From the NCBI GenBank assembly GCA_013396915.1, contig VWZL01000525.1:124001-188000 (forward strand): a stretch of 64,000 bases of DNA, written 5' to 3'. The first letter of the stretch is position 1. Each line of letters starts with the position of its first letter. Source of the DNA: Stercorarius parasiticus. Its lineage: Eukaryota; Chordata; Aves; Charadriiformes; Stercorariidae. Positions 37,703 to 49,778 of the stretch are shown here, in pieces. The translations under genes were made by a program, and so were the position numbers. The notes under the pieces were generated by a model. It searched no databases, was not told where the DNA came from, and saw only the letters and a program-made list of their open reading frames with translations.

Positions 37703-38406
37703 TCCCACTCGAACCACCATGTCCCCTCCTGCCTTTGGACTGTAAGAGTTCACCTCGTGTCCCAATCCGTTTTTCCCCTCTCCTTTCCTGGAAGGGCAGG
37801 AGAGGGACGCAGCTAGAGAGATGGAACCACGAACCCAATTCTCATGTCTGGCTTTTCCTCCTTTTTCTGACTCCCGATCGTATACCTGTATTCAGCAGGA
37901 TTTTTATTTCCTTTCTTTTTTTTCAACTGATAAAGCCAGTGACTGTCACTATATTTCAGTTCCCTCCCAAGTGTTCTGCCCCGGTGGGACGCGTCCTTCT
38001 GCCTCCCAGCCCATCTGACCCACCCCAGCATCACTAACTGCTCAGGCTCCCGCACTGCAGAGTATCCTCCAAAGAAATCTCGTCACCAAACTAACCTCCC
38101 CCAGCAAACCTGGAAATTCTTCCAAATGAGAACTGGAAGATTGTGAAGTGTCCTTTCTCCTCTTCCCCTTTTTCCCTCCCCTGTCACGCAGATATTTGTC
38201 ATTTGCTTTCTTCCACAAACCCCTAATTTATTCAAAGATCTTGTGCCATCTTGTGATTTACCTCAGACTCCTCATAGCCATTCCATCTGTTCCCCTTGCT
38301 CTCCAACATCGAAATATACACAATTTAGATTTTCAGACTCCAAAGACAAAAAAAATTGATCATATTTTCTTCTCTATCTCCCAGTTCCTTTTGTCTCTCA
38401 GCTAGT

Positions 38407-38615
38407 CCATCTAGTCCAACCCCCCTGCAGTGAGCAGGGACATCTTCAACCAGATGAGATGGTCATCCATCCATCCATCCATCCGCTTCAACTAGGTCAT
38501 CCCGGAGAGCTGCCTTCATCTTCAACTAGATCAGGTTGCTCAGAGCCCCATCCAGCCTGGCCTGGAATGTCTCCAGGGATGGGGCCTCCACCCCCTCTCT
38601 GGGCAGCCGGTTCCA
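38407..38615 (-). mobile_element. CR1 LINE fragment with duplicated, GGAT-expanded 3' UTR
   Basis: The reversed CR1 3' region lacks the final octamers and begins at CCATCTAGTCCAACCCCCCT. Between the GTGAGCAGGGACATCTTCAA block and the GATCAGGTTGCTCAGAGCCC block it holds an extra segment. This consists of a CCAT tetranucleotide run (38463-38484), GCTTCAACTAGGTCATCCCG, GAGAGCTGCC and a second TTCATCTTCAACTAGATC. The same insertion, inverted, occurs at 47651-47742. Confidence 0.92.
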
Positions 38616-40604
38616 AGATGTAATACTTCAACATTTTTCACATAAAAATGTTTCAAGGAAGACCTGGAAAAAATCCAGTGTTCAAAACTCTGGCTAAAAC
38701 AAAATTAATGTTGGAGGAGAAATGCTCTGAAGAACTTGCCATGACTATAAATGCAAACCTCTGTGACAGTATTGTCACACGTGGCACTAATAGCTACCTC
38801 TGTGAACAGGACATACTGCCACAAGCTCTTGGTTTGCCCCGGCGGACACAGGCCAGCCATATGGATGTGTACATCCACCACTTCTGAATTCTATTACTCC
38901 AATGTAAAATACACATGATAGTGTTAGCTATGAGATAAATCTGCTTAATTGAGCAATACATACCACAAAAGCCAAATACTCCAAACGCTGCAGTCCTTTT
39001 AAAGCAGTATGTAATTTTACCACAGAAATCCTGCCTGGTACATAACATATATCCCAAGCTCCAGGTTTCAACTTTCAGATTTTTCCATGGAAACTATTCA
39101 AATGAGTGGAAAGAGAATTCTTCCAGGAGATTGCCATCCTTAGCTACAAACCAAGGAATAGCGGCCTGCTTAGGTGGCAGTTTAGAGCAGGAATCTCTAC
39201 TTTCCTGTCGACCAAAGCAGGAACCTGATCTCCTTGGTCTAAACTAAGAGTTGCGAACGCACCCAAATACTCTCTGGTCCTGCATTCTGCTGCCAAATCT
39301 CTAAACAAAGCCTGATCTCTGGGACTAAACACATTCTGCTCCACTCAGTGCAGTGGAACACTGCTTTACAGCCTGCGATCCATGGACCACCTGGGGCTGA
39401 TGGACTATGCCCATGGCATCAGCAGGTCATGATGAACGAAGCAACCTGGCAGGTGCTACACAGCAGCACGTAGAACCACCTTTTCAAATAATCTACGTTC
39501 CACTAGAAAGCTTAGGGACCAGCAAAACAGAAAAGATGGAAGTGCATTGCAGAATTTGTATCCAGAAAAGAAACGATGGGCTTAAAAACCTCACGGAATA
39601 CTACCAGTGAGAGACGCTCCACGGTGCCAAGTCAGATGACGGCTCTGACCAGGGCACGGAAAACATGAGTGAGTGTATCACAAGACCCAGCCTGAGTTGT
39701 GCGAAGACTCTGCTGAGTAGCACCGTCACATCTTCCCGTACTCTGTAAAAATGCTACACAGAATTACTGCCTTAGCTCCCCCAGCCATCACAGACAGGAA
39801 TTAACGCACCAGGGCAGCATGGACTGAAATATCTTCGCAGAGCCTTCCTTCTGAAACGTACTTCCAGATGCTTTTCACTCCTACAAGTGCCTCTGTGCCT
39901 CCGAGAGGGCACCAGCCTTCCTAATCAGAGTGATGATGTCCACAGCAGTTTGTAGCTCCTTTCCCTTTCTTTAAAGCAATCATCGGAGAATCTAAATAGT
40001 TTACAACTGGTCTTTAAGGACCAGGTTCACAATCAGAAGAGTCTTCCTTAATGACAACTTACAACTCAGGCAGTGCAGGAAATTACCGACTGCTGGTACA
40101 GAAGACTTTAATGCTACATTTTTCTTATTAAGCCTTTTGTTTACCTACTGACAAGCCAAGGACAATGCAGACCTCCATGAAAACGTCCAGATTCCCTAAA
40201 GCAAAAACTGAAAAAAATGTTGGCTCCTGAGTAATCGTAAACACATTGTCTCAAAATCACAGTAAGGACAAAAGGGAGGGTAGTTTCTCTACGGATGTCA
40301 GCAACGCATTCCGAGCGGCAAAGCGCAGACGGAATCAAAAGCATGAATTCAGGAGAATTCTAAAATAATTCTGAGTGTCTGTAAACTTATATTACATTTC
40401 TTACTGGAAGCTAGAATTCACAGAAACCTGGGGAAGCACAAAAAGAAAGAAAAATGTAAAAATAAGGCAATTCTGCTTCCGGAAAGAAAGTTTCCCCTGT
40501 GCTTCAGGAAAGGCAGAGGAATGGCAACGCGACCCGGCCAGAGACTGAAAATCCTGCCCAGGCACTGACCTGCCCCTCTGGAAGCGCTGGGGGGCAGGAC
40601 GGCC

Positions 40605-40793
40605 CTGTGGGGGTGGTGAGCCCCTGGCCCAGGTTGCCCAGAGAAGCTGTGGCTGCCCCATCCCTGGAGGGGTTCAAGGCCAGGTTGGACGGGGCTTGGA
40701 GCAACGTGGGCTGGTGGGAGGTGTCCCTGCCCAGGGCAGGGGGTGGCACTGGGGGGGCTTTAAGGGCCCTTCCCACCCAAACCACTCTGTGAT
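40605..40793 (+). mobile_element. CR1 LINE fragment, 3' end
   Basis: The plus copy starts at GTGGGGGTGGTGAGCCCCTG and ends CCCAAACCACTCTGTGATAA. It contains the GGAGGGGTTCAAGGCCAGGT and GGGAGGTGTCCCTGCCCAGG blocks. The terminal octamer is altered (CTCTGTGAT). Confidence 0.93.
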
Positions 40794-42151
40794 AAAACTT
40801 CTGAGGAAACCCCCTTCATCCTTTCAAGAAATGTGAAAAAGCCAAAAAATAAAAATGGCATCACCACCACAGTTCTGTGGGGTTTTTGAAGGTGATTTTG
40901 TTTTTCTTTTTTCCCTTTTTTCCAAGGAAAGCCAAAAAGGAATCCCAGCGCGAGGCTCTGTCTGTCCTTGTGAAAAGTAAAAGACTGACCCCAGGTGAGG
41001 CGGCTTCGCAGCTGCTAAACACAAACTTTGTCATTTTAGGAAAGGCAGAAATTCTCAATCCCACTCAGAAATCGTTGAAATCATTTGGATCTTCTGGGAA
41101 AGTAAAAGATTTATTTGTCACAGAAGGCGGCCAAGGCCTGAGTTATAGTACCTGACTGAAGAACAATTACAAATGTTATGGAACATTTTTGAATTGGGAA
41201 CTCCTGAACAGGAGCTGCATTCTCCCTGTCACACACGTTTGGGTTTTTTAAACTGCTGTATTTCAGGTAAGGTACAGTCCTTGCCCTAGAGAACCTATGA
41301 GCCAGCAAAGTATTTCTACAAACATTAACACAAGCTTAAGATAACAGCCATGGCAAGTTTAAAAGCCAGATATTCTTTTCTATATTTTCCCTTTGTTATA
41401 AAAGGGAGAGGGGGGAAAAAACCAGCCTGGAGACTTCTTCCTCTTGTATTTGCAAAGGATCCTATTCCTACAAAAGCAGAACTAAAGAGATCAGAATGCC
41501 GGCACAAAAGCATACTGTTGTTGTGCTGTGAATTAGCATGCAAATTGAGATGATGGCTCTCCAAAATAACGTGCTGGCCTATTTGTTTAGATCAATACCG
41601 GCAATCCATGCAGTTTATTTGATGCCTTGAGAAAGAAAATACGTGATTTTTTACCTGTAAATGCTATTTCAGCAATAAAACAAGCTCAGTTCAGAGCTTA
41701 ATTGCCTTTTGCTTCTATCAGAGTTGAAAAGACAACCAAGGAAATTGCAGGATTTTTTTTTTTTTTTTTAAAGGTGTCAACCGAAGTGTTCAAGTGCCTC
41801 TGAAGTACCTCAGCAGTGATTGCCAGAGTAATTAATGAGAATATTTACAAGCTGTGGAGGAGACAAACATCTGGGTGGGAGGAAAGGTTAGGGAACGAAA
41901 GCACTGTGCTCTGACAAGCTGCAATCCAGAGGAAACTAATTTGTGGTGGAAATCAACAGCTGACTCCAGAACAAGACTACTGAACGCGCCATGGAAATGT
42001 GTCCAAGGTAGCAGTAGCAAAACACAAACTTAAAGGACGGATCTTTATGGACTGAGCCCGTTTTTATCAGATGAACATTCTTTACAGACTGGTGGTGGAG
42101 GAGGAGAACTTCAAGGAATGATTTCATGGGATTTTCATTGCAATCACACTG

Positions 42152-42755
42152 AGAATCACAAAATCATGAATGGATGAGGCTGGAAGGGACCTCTGCAGAC
42201 CTGCTCAAAGCAGGGTCATCCCCAGCTGCTGCTCGGGCCATTGTCCCGCCAGGTCGCTGAGAAGACTGGAGTGGCGTCTTCTTTACTGCTTCCCACCAGT
42301 TTTATTTGCAGATATTGATAAGGTCCCCCGAGCCTTCCCCTCTCGAGGCTCAGCAGTGCCCCCTCCCTCAGCCTGCCCTCGTACCACACGTGCTGCGGTC
42401 CCTTAATCAGCTTTGTGGCCCTTTGCTGGACTCACTCCAGTAAGTCCACGTCTCCCTTGTACTGGAGAGCCCAGCACTGGACACTATTCCAGATTTGGTC
42501 TCACCAGCGCTGAGCAGAGGGCAGCAACCATCTCCTTCAACCCGCTGGCTATGCTCTTCCTAACGCAGCCCAGCACACTGCTGGCCTTTTTTGCTTCGAG
42601 ATGATGTTCAACTTGGTGTCTACCAGGAGCCCCAAGTCCTTTTCTGCCCAATTGTTTTGCAGCCAGTCAGCCCCCGCTGTGCACTGGCGCATGGGGTTAT
42701 TCCTTCCCAGGCGCTGGGCTCTGCACTTCCCAGTGCTGAACTTCGTGAGTCGCGT
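42152..42755 (-). mobile_element. CR1 LINE fragment with part of RT, divergent subgroup
   Basis: The reversed terminus (GAATCACAAAATCATGAATG) is followed by TGGAAGGGACCTCTGCAGAC. Minus-strand segments near the high end read FSTGKCRAQRLGRNNPMRQC and AEKDLGLLVDTKL, then frames broken by indels through LERVQR-type sequence. It extends from the 3' end to just C-terminal of the RT active site. Older than the copy at 30977. Confidence 0.9.
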
Positions 42756-45700
42756 GAGTAAAGAGGCAAAATTATTTGTAATCACATACTCGTGAATCTG
42801 CACTGGGAGAATCATCTTACACTTCTTGGGATACCCAACTACAGCCTTGCAAATCTGTTCTGAAGAAACAGTTCAGCACCTCTAGTAAAGCATCTGCAGT
42901 GAAAACAAAAATAAAAACCCCTCGTGTAACGCTAGAAAGTGAAGTTTACCTTGAGCAGGGAGGTTGTTTATAACGAGCTGTCCTTTTGTCCCAGTTTTGC
43001 CTCTGAACCTGAAGGATCCGCCTTTATAATTTGCAGCAGTAAAGGTGGAAAGGTTTCACAGTTCTCACACGTTCTAGTGCCAGGTCACAACACCACAGAG
43101 GTTCGTCCGCTCGAGAGGTGTCAGCAGCAGCCCGCGCAAAGCTGGCCGCGGGGTGGATGTCAGAGCTCCTCTCCCTATTGAGACCGCTCCTGACTCCAGT
43201 CTGCGCTGGATGCGAGAACCTGTCCCTAAGAAATCGTGTAGTGCTGAAACCTCGGTGCCAGCTGTAGCTTAACATTTAAAAACTGACCGTACCAAACTCA
43301 TTAAGGGCCCAAATCAACGTCTGAAACTTAAGCCTTTTTAATAATCGTGGAGGAAACAACTCCAGTATTTTGTCTGGGAACCTAATGCCTCCGATTTCAG
43401 CTCCAAGGTCGACACAGGGAGATGTTTTAGCCTATGTTCTGGAAAATTTTCAGTTGAAAGGAGACAGGCATTCCTGTAACCTCCTACAAGCATTCATTTC
43501 AACAAAATTTATGGTTTTCTAATACATGCAGATACTAAAACAGGCACAACCCTTACATAGTAACTTCGGATTAATTTAGTCACAGAATCCACAGCAGTAG
43601 CTGTAGTCAGCAAAAGCTTCACATCTTCCATCCTCTGCTTTTTAAAGATTGAAAATGACCATTTAATAGGAGATATTCAATGAATATCCACAGCGACAAT
43701 GAACTCTTGCGTATGTCCTGACCCAGACTTTAAACTATAAAAGCCTCGGGCTTGCATTTTCCTGAGCGGGCACATCCATAACCAGAGTTGTGTCTTCCCT
43801 CAACATTTCTTTTCCCACTGCACGTCCCAGTAATCCCAAGCTCATTCCTTCTACTGTCCCCATCCTTCCCATTTGCTATTTTTACCTCCCCGTGGTCAGG
43901 CCCAACACCAAACCTCCCTGAACTCCTTTTAGTGCAGGGACTAAGCCAGACCTGATGTGCCCCGGCTGCTGAGCCGGCTCTGGCTCCCCACGTCCCCCTG
44001 GACATCAGCCACAACCATTGCTACGCAGCACCTGTGAGCAGAGGAACTGCTCCCGACTCGGAAGCAAAAATACCACTTTTGTTTTTTCTAAGGAAAAAAA
44101 AAAAAAAAGAAGTCGTAACTTAGAGGGCAGGAACACTGGCACAAATTACCGATGGTAACACAGCTCAGCAAGCAGCTTGGGAGGCAGCTGCAGAAGAGGC
44201 TGATCAGAATGAGAAGCATAATTTTAATGCCACAAACGTTAAAAGTTATCCTATCACGTTATCTGAATGCAAAACCTATGTGTAACAAGCCTCCTATGTG
44301 TAACGTAGGATCAAATCTGGGGACCGACTGGCAGATGGGATGGATGGGGAGAATCTCTGACTGCTTGGAAGAAAGTGCCAGAAAAAGGGATGCTCGTACA
44401 ACTGGTCTCAGTGAAGATGGTGAGACCAGGATGTGCATATCCTAGAGCAGCCACAGCACACAGTGAGGGCAGCAGAAGCTGTCAGGCAATACAGGAATGC
44501 ATGCACTAATCTAGGAGGATTATTATCCTGGGTATCTAGTAATTTCCTCCAGGTACTTCCAAGCAGAAAGTAAGACCCAACTATGGATTATCTCCAGATC
44601 TTTCCACCATTTCACTTCTGTCCAAACATGATGTTTAAACATTTTACCCTTACTTAAGCTCTGTGCTATTCTATCCTGACCTGTAACTCATCTAAACATT
44701 GCTACTGCCTGTTTCCTTACCGTATTTATTCCCCCCTGGGTGCTCTTCTGGAAGTACAGGTTTATAAGGATAAGAGGATAAAGGAAGAGGCAGAAAGCAA
44801 GAGGTTGCTGCTGCCCTTCTACTAGTGCAACCTGTCACACAAGGACAGGAGACACCGCAGTACTGCAGTTTACCTGATATTTTAACTAGATCAACCTCCC
44901 CACCTTTTTTGTAAGTTTTCCCATAAGATTTGGCTCCATGAAATTGCTCCCCTCGAAACTTTTTTTAAAAAATGTGGGCTTTTTTTGATGAGACCGACAG
45001 GAAACGTCTGTAAACACATAGAGCAATTGGGAAATTCACCTTCTCTGCGGCTGCAATAAAGAACAGGCCCTTTGAGCATCTCAGCTGCAGTTTTCTTCAG
45101 TGCTGAACAAATGCAGATTAAATTCACCACCAGATATGCTTTGCAAAAGGATCAAGAGAAGACAATGACACAAATGCCAAGATACAGCATATCAGAATCA
45201 CAGCAGTACTTAACCATGGCACAGGAAGAAATGTCAAGACACGGAGGATGGAATATAAATCACGGAAACTCAGCTAGAGACAGCCTGCCAAGCTCTGCCT
45301 GTAAGCAACCAGGGAAACCAAGAGTCTGGAGTTTGTCTACCTGCATCTTAAAAGGAAGAAGTCTTTCCACCTTGAAATGACTACAGGAAGAAGAGGTAAC
45401 AACCAGGAGGGCAGGGGCTGTGAAGGATGATAAGTGGTGAAGGAAACAATACATGAGGTTTAGTTTATGGGTAAAGAAAAACAAAAGAAGGGTTTGGTTT
45501 TTTTTCCAGAAGTCACATACAAAATGTCATACACATATACCGTGTGCAACTGCAAAAGAAATTAAACACGCCATCTTTTTGGCCTCTAAAAAAACCAAAG
45601 AGTTTCGACACACTTTCACAACCTTCTGCAGGAAACCTCTTTGCTTCCCTGAACTTCACAAAGCCCCCCCAGCCAGCTGAGTCTTTCATCGCTCTCTCTC

Positions 45701-46271
45701 ACTGTTAATCTTCAGTTTTCCATCCCTTATTGCTCCTGAAATACTTTCCACGTGCAGCAAACCCAGGAAATTTTAGCTAAATAAAGGTCTGGAAGTGAAA
45801 GGAGCTCAGCGTTCACCTCCCGTAGTGAGCACTGGTGACTCATGTGCTCAAATGCTACTCAAGGCAGATATTTGACGGGGTACCAAAATCTTTGGGAGTT
45901 AGTTAGCACTTGAAAGCATATGTTAAAGCATAGTTCAAGTGAAGTTTTTTAATAACGTTTCAGAACGAGCATGAACATTTACAGAATATTGTTCTTTCTG
46001 CTGCTCGTTTTTTCATCTTCCACTACTAACGATGCTAGAGCTCTAAAAGTAATCTTGTTTTGCACTGTTTCATAAAGAATCGCTCTTCATCCCAGAAGTG
46101 TTTTCACTCTAACAGAAGTCTGGCCTTAACTGCTCTGGGACTAAGAGCGTTCCAGTGGAAACGATGAAGGCATTAAGTGCTTCGTTACGTGAGAAGGGAC
46201 AGATATTTACATATGTTGAACAGAACCCCTGCTCTGACCAGATGTTTCAAACAAGAAAATATTCCATTTAC

Positions 46272-46377
46272 CATTTTCAACATGGGCGAGTCTGTGCATG
46301 AGCGGCAGCCATACAAGGCACTGAGGAGGCGGATCAGCCATCAACGTGTCTAAAAACATGTTTAGCGTGATCTTTTT
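46272..46377 (-). CDS. DTNB: DTNB internal coding exon between EF-hand region and ZZ domain
   Basis: This 106-nt minus-strand exon is too short to stand out as an open frame but is unambiguous. The acceptor ends TTCTTTGCAG, the exon opens with codons for [20 protein letters not shown] and continues [15 protein letters not shown], and one extra G precedes the donor GTAAATG. The 35 codons match the dystrophin/dystrobrevin segment that links the EF-hand-like region to the ZZ zinc finger. The final G combines with the first two bases of the exon at 33697 to make a valine codon, so phase agrees on both sides. As I recall it, the human protein has RKIM and DTMM where this one has KKIT and DTLM, which are mild substitutions. 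Because 106 is not a multiple of three, skipping this exon alone would shift the frame. Skipping it together with the next exon (106+167=273) would not. Confidence 0.95.
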
Positions 46378-47281
46378 CTGCAAAGAAAAGAGAAATACAA
46401 CTTAATTATACGAAAAGTTTCAATTTTCTATACCAAAAACTACTTCAGCCTTAAAATCTCTCTCTGACTCAACTTCTGTGTACCCGGAATATTTCATATG
46501 CTATAAAGAGATACAAATCACAACTTTGCTCAGGGAGTTTCCATCTGTATTAGGCAAACAGTAACACCACAAAGAAGGTATTAGCATAGACACGATACAA
46601 TCATACAAAAATAAATGATAAACAGATGAACAGGAAACTGCAAGAAATGGAAGACAGGATTGGCTCCTGAGGTAGAGATTCTTATTTTGAAGAGGGATAC
46701 ACCAGATGTGAGCGGAGGTTATTTAACAATGTAGGAGACGGTATTTCAAACACACAGGCAGCACTGAAAAACGCAGACACATAACCGTAATTACAAGTAA
46801 CATCCATACACGAGCCACACAGTAAGTGATCTATTTTTTTAAAGGTAAAGTAAGAAAAAAAGAGGTAAGGGGAGAACTAGATTTAAGATTTTAAACAACT
46901 GTCAATAAAACTGAAATTTAAATGAAATCATTAGGAGAAGGAAGTCAGGTGTGTTAAGAGTAATATTTTCTAAGGTTTCAAATTCAAGTGAGCAAGAGAA
47001 AACTTCTGCTGCAAATACAAACAGATGGAGATAACTGGTAAGAAAACCAGCTAAGGATATTACGGACACAAAGACAGACTCTGGATGCTCAGGAACTTCT
47101 CCTGGGCAGGAGAGCAGCTGCTCAGGTGGCACCTTCTCCTCCGGGTGGCATATGGCAGTGCCACTGCACGGAGCAGCCGCCCAGGGAGGGCGTGCGGAGC
47201 CAGAGGGAAAGGCGGGCTGCTTCCCTCCGAGCTGTGGAAGGAACCGCAGCTTTCACTGCCAGCTCTCACGCCAAAAAATAA

Positions 47282-47335
47282 GGTGGTTTTGGGTTTTTTT
47301 TCGGTCGTGGGTTGTTTGGGTTTTGTTTTGTTTTT
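47282..47335. repeat. T/G-rich low-complexity tract
   Basis: GGTGGTTTTGGGTTTTTTTT, then CGGTCGTGGGTTGTTTGGGT and TTTGTTTTGTTTTTT. Similar in character to the tract at 37170. It may be a decayed A-rich insertion tail read from the other strand. Confidence 0.6.
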
Positions 47336-47478
47336 TAATTAAAGAGAAAGTTTATATTTAGAGCATCAATATTTTTGTGATTAGCGGTGAATATATGCAT
47401 CTAATACCCCTACAGCTAACTACCCTGGAGAGATAATATGGAATTGTAACTATCTATCCCAGGTACCATTAAGGAATG

Positions 47479-47821
47479 ATAACGAGGGGCAATGGTTTAA
47501 ACTAGAGCAGGGCAGGTTTAGATTAGGCACGAGGAAGAAGTTCTTTACACTGAGGGTGGTGAGACACTGGCCCAGATTGCCCAGAGAGGGGGTGGAGGCC
47601 CCATCCCTGGAGACATTCCAGGCCAGGCTGGATGGGGCTCTGAGCAACCTGATCTAGTTGAAGATGAAGGCAGCTCTCCGGGATGACCTAGTTGAAGTGG
47701 ATGGATGGATGGATGGATGACCATCTGATCTAGTTGAAGATGTCCCTGCTCACTGCAGGGGGGTTGGACTAGATGGCCTGTAGAGGTCCCTTCCAACCCA
47801 ACACATTCTGTGATTCTATGA
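47479..47821 (+). mobile_element. CR1 LINE fragment with duplicated, GGAT-expanded 3' UTR
   Basis: The plus copy runs from ATAACGAGGGGCAATGGTTT, through AGAAGTTCTTTACACTGAGG and GGAGACATTCCAGGCCAGGC, to CATTCTGTGATTCTATGA. GATCTAGTTGAAGATG occurs twice, at 47651-47666 and 47727-47742. The copies are separated by AAGGCAGCTCTCCGGGATGA, CCTAGTTGAAG and a GGAT run (about 47698-47719). The insertion is shared with 38407-38615. Confidence 0.94.
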
Positions 47822-48514
47822 AATACGAAGAAATATTTAATGTTATGTCTTCCAACTTTTATAAGGGGTCCTTGTTCCAGTCTCACTGCTTAGTAAATGA
47901 AAAGCTTCTCCTGAATAGTGAGCTGCTGCCACAAGAGAGGCCAAGAATTCCCTTCGCCAGGTATGACACCGGAGGCACTGCCTGGAGAAGCCCGAACGCC
48001 TGGCGCTGGCCTGGCCACCCCAGCCTTCCTCCTCCTCACAGCCACCTCCTCCCTGTCACAGCCCCGCTGCCTTCTCCTCTCCATGGGTGAAGACATCCAA
48101 AATCTATTAACAAATGCGCATCTGGGTAAGGCCACAAAGACTCTAAACACGCCGAGCCAAGCCTCCTGCTAGAAGGAGAACCACAGTTTGAAGCTGGGAA
48201 TGAACTGACTGTGGTACGCGACGTCCAAGACCAGAAGAGGCTGCTCGGAACCACGGTGCTCACGATGTGAAATGGCAGCATTGCCTGTAATTGATGTACA
48301 GATTGGATGTTTCGAATCTTAACATAATTACCACATTGCATACTTGTATAGGTATTGTACAACTTCATAAAAATGCCTCCGAGGTTCCCAATTTTACCTT
48401 GGCCCTCATCTCTCAAACTGCTTCGTATACAGGAGTATGAAGGTTACTCCAAATACTAAATACTGCACACAGCAGACAAGTTTCCTGGAGACAAGACTCA
48501 GGATCCATCAGACA

Positions 48515-49778
48515 TCACACCATTTTTAAACAGTGTGAAAAGGAGGACCCTGGGAACTACCAGTCAGCCTCACCTCCATGCCTCTGAAGATCATGGAGCA
48601 GGTCCTCCTAGAAGCTGTGTTAAGGCATGTGGAGGACAGGGAGGCGATTCAAGACAGCCAGCATGGCTTCACCAAGGGCAACTCATGCCTGACTAATGTA
48701 GTGGCCTTCTGTGATGTGACTGCATCAGTGGACAAAAGAAGAGCTATGGATGTCACGTACCTGGACTTCTGTAAGGCCTTTCATACAGTTCACCGCAACA
48801 TTCTGGCCACTAAATTGGGCAGAGATAAGTTTGATGGATGGACTGTTAGATGGATAAGGAATTGGCTGGATGGCTGCGTCCAAAGAGTTAGAGTCAGTGG
48901 CTCAATGTCCAAGTGGAAGCCAGTAATGAGTGGTGTCCCTCAAGGGCCTGTACTGGGACCAACACTATTTAATATCTTCATCAATGACCCAGACAGTGGG
49001 ATCGAGGGCACCCTCAGCAGATTTCCAGACAACACCACGCTGAGTGGGGCGGTGACATGCCTGAGGGACGGGATGCCATCCAGAGGGACCCGGACAGGCT
49101 GGAGAAGTGGGTCCCTCTGAACCTCATGAGGTCCAACAAGGCCAAGTGCAGGGTCCTGCCCCCGGGTCGGGGCAACCCCCGGTGCCAGCCCAGGCTGGGG
49201 ATGGAGGGATGGAGAGCAGCCCTGCTGAGGAGGACTTGGGAGTACTGGTGGACAAAAAATTGGACATGAGCCAGCCATGGGCACTCGCAGCCCAGAAAGC
49301 CAGCTGCATCCTGATCTGCATCAAAAGAAGCATGGCCAGCAGGGCGAGGGAGGGGATTCTACCCCTCTACTTCCCTGAGACTCCATGTGGTGTATGGTGT
49401 CCAGCTCTGCGGCCCATAGGATCATAGAATCTTCATGGTTGGAAGGGACTTTTGAGATCATCGAGTCCAACCATACACACACACACAAAACCCCCTACAA
49501 TCTCTGTCACTAGAGCATGCCATGGCACAAGACAGACATGGACCTGCTGGAGCAGGTCCAGAGGAGGCCACAACGGTCAGAGGGCTGGAACACCTCTGCT
49601 ATGGAGAAAGTTGTTCAGCCTGGAAAAGAGAAGGCACATGGGAAGTGTGCACAGTCAGGCTGGACGGGGCTTTGAGCAGCCTGATCTAGTGAAAGACATC
49701 CCTGCCCATGGCAAAGGGCTTGGGCTAGATGACCTTCAGAGGTCCCTTCCAACCCAAACCATTCTATGGCTCTATGAT
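48515..49778 (+). mobile_element. CR1 LINE with RT domain, interrupted by a nested CR1
   Basis: The plus copy starts inside the RT N-terminal part ([18 protein letters not shown], compare TPIFKKGxKEDPGNYRPVS). It continues with [53 protein letters not shown] and [19 protein letters not shown]. The active site, normally FADD, reads FPDN (49020-49034), so both the alanine and the second aspartate are changed. Frameshifts follow near 49060. After [11 protein letters not shown] the sequence is broken by an inverted CR1 (49416-49525) and resumes at GCACAAGACAGACATGGACC. A further part between the LEQVQRR-type segment and the 3' UTR is deleted. It ends CCATTCTATGGCTCTATGA. Confidence 0.94.
49416..49525 (-). 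mobile_element. Nested CR1 LINE 3' fragment inside another CR1
   Basis: This minus-oriented piece has the terminus ATAGGATCATAGAATCTTCA and the block ATGGTTGGAAGGGACTTTTG. It then has a CA run (49483-49493) and ACAATCTCTGTCACTAGAGC. The same sequence, uninverted, forms the end of the element at 62763-62943. The host CR1 continues on both sides. A CCAT at each edge may be a short target-site duplication, but it is too short to be sure. Confidence 0.9.

Larger units (their letters stand above)
33698..46271 (-). other. DTNB: DTNB intron (12574 nt)
   Basis: Bounded by GTAAAT at 46271 and a pyrimidine-rich CAAG at 33698. It contains CR1 fragments at 36608, 37582, 38407, 40605 and 42152, an ancient RT-like relic at about 35750-36090, a G/T-rich tract near 37.2 kb and two homopolymers. 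The intervals 33.7-35.7, 38.65-40.6 and 42.8-46.2 kb contain only short chance reading frames. Confidence 0.9.

Noticed and set aside
39365..39425. Possible hAT-like DNA transposon word (CGATCCATGGACCACCTGGG)
   Set aside because: One short resemblance, with no terminal inverted repeats, target-site duplication or transposase frame.
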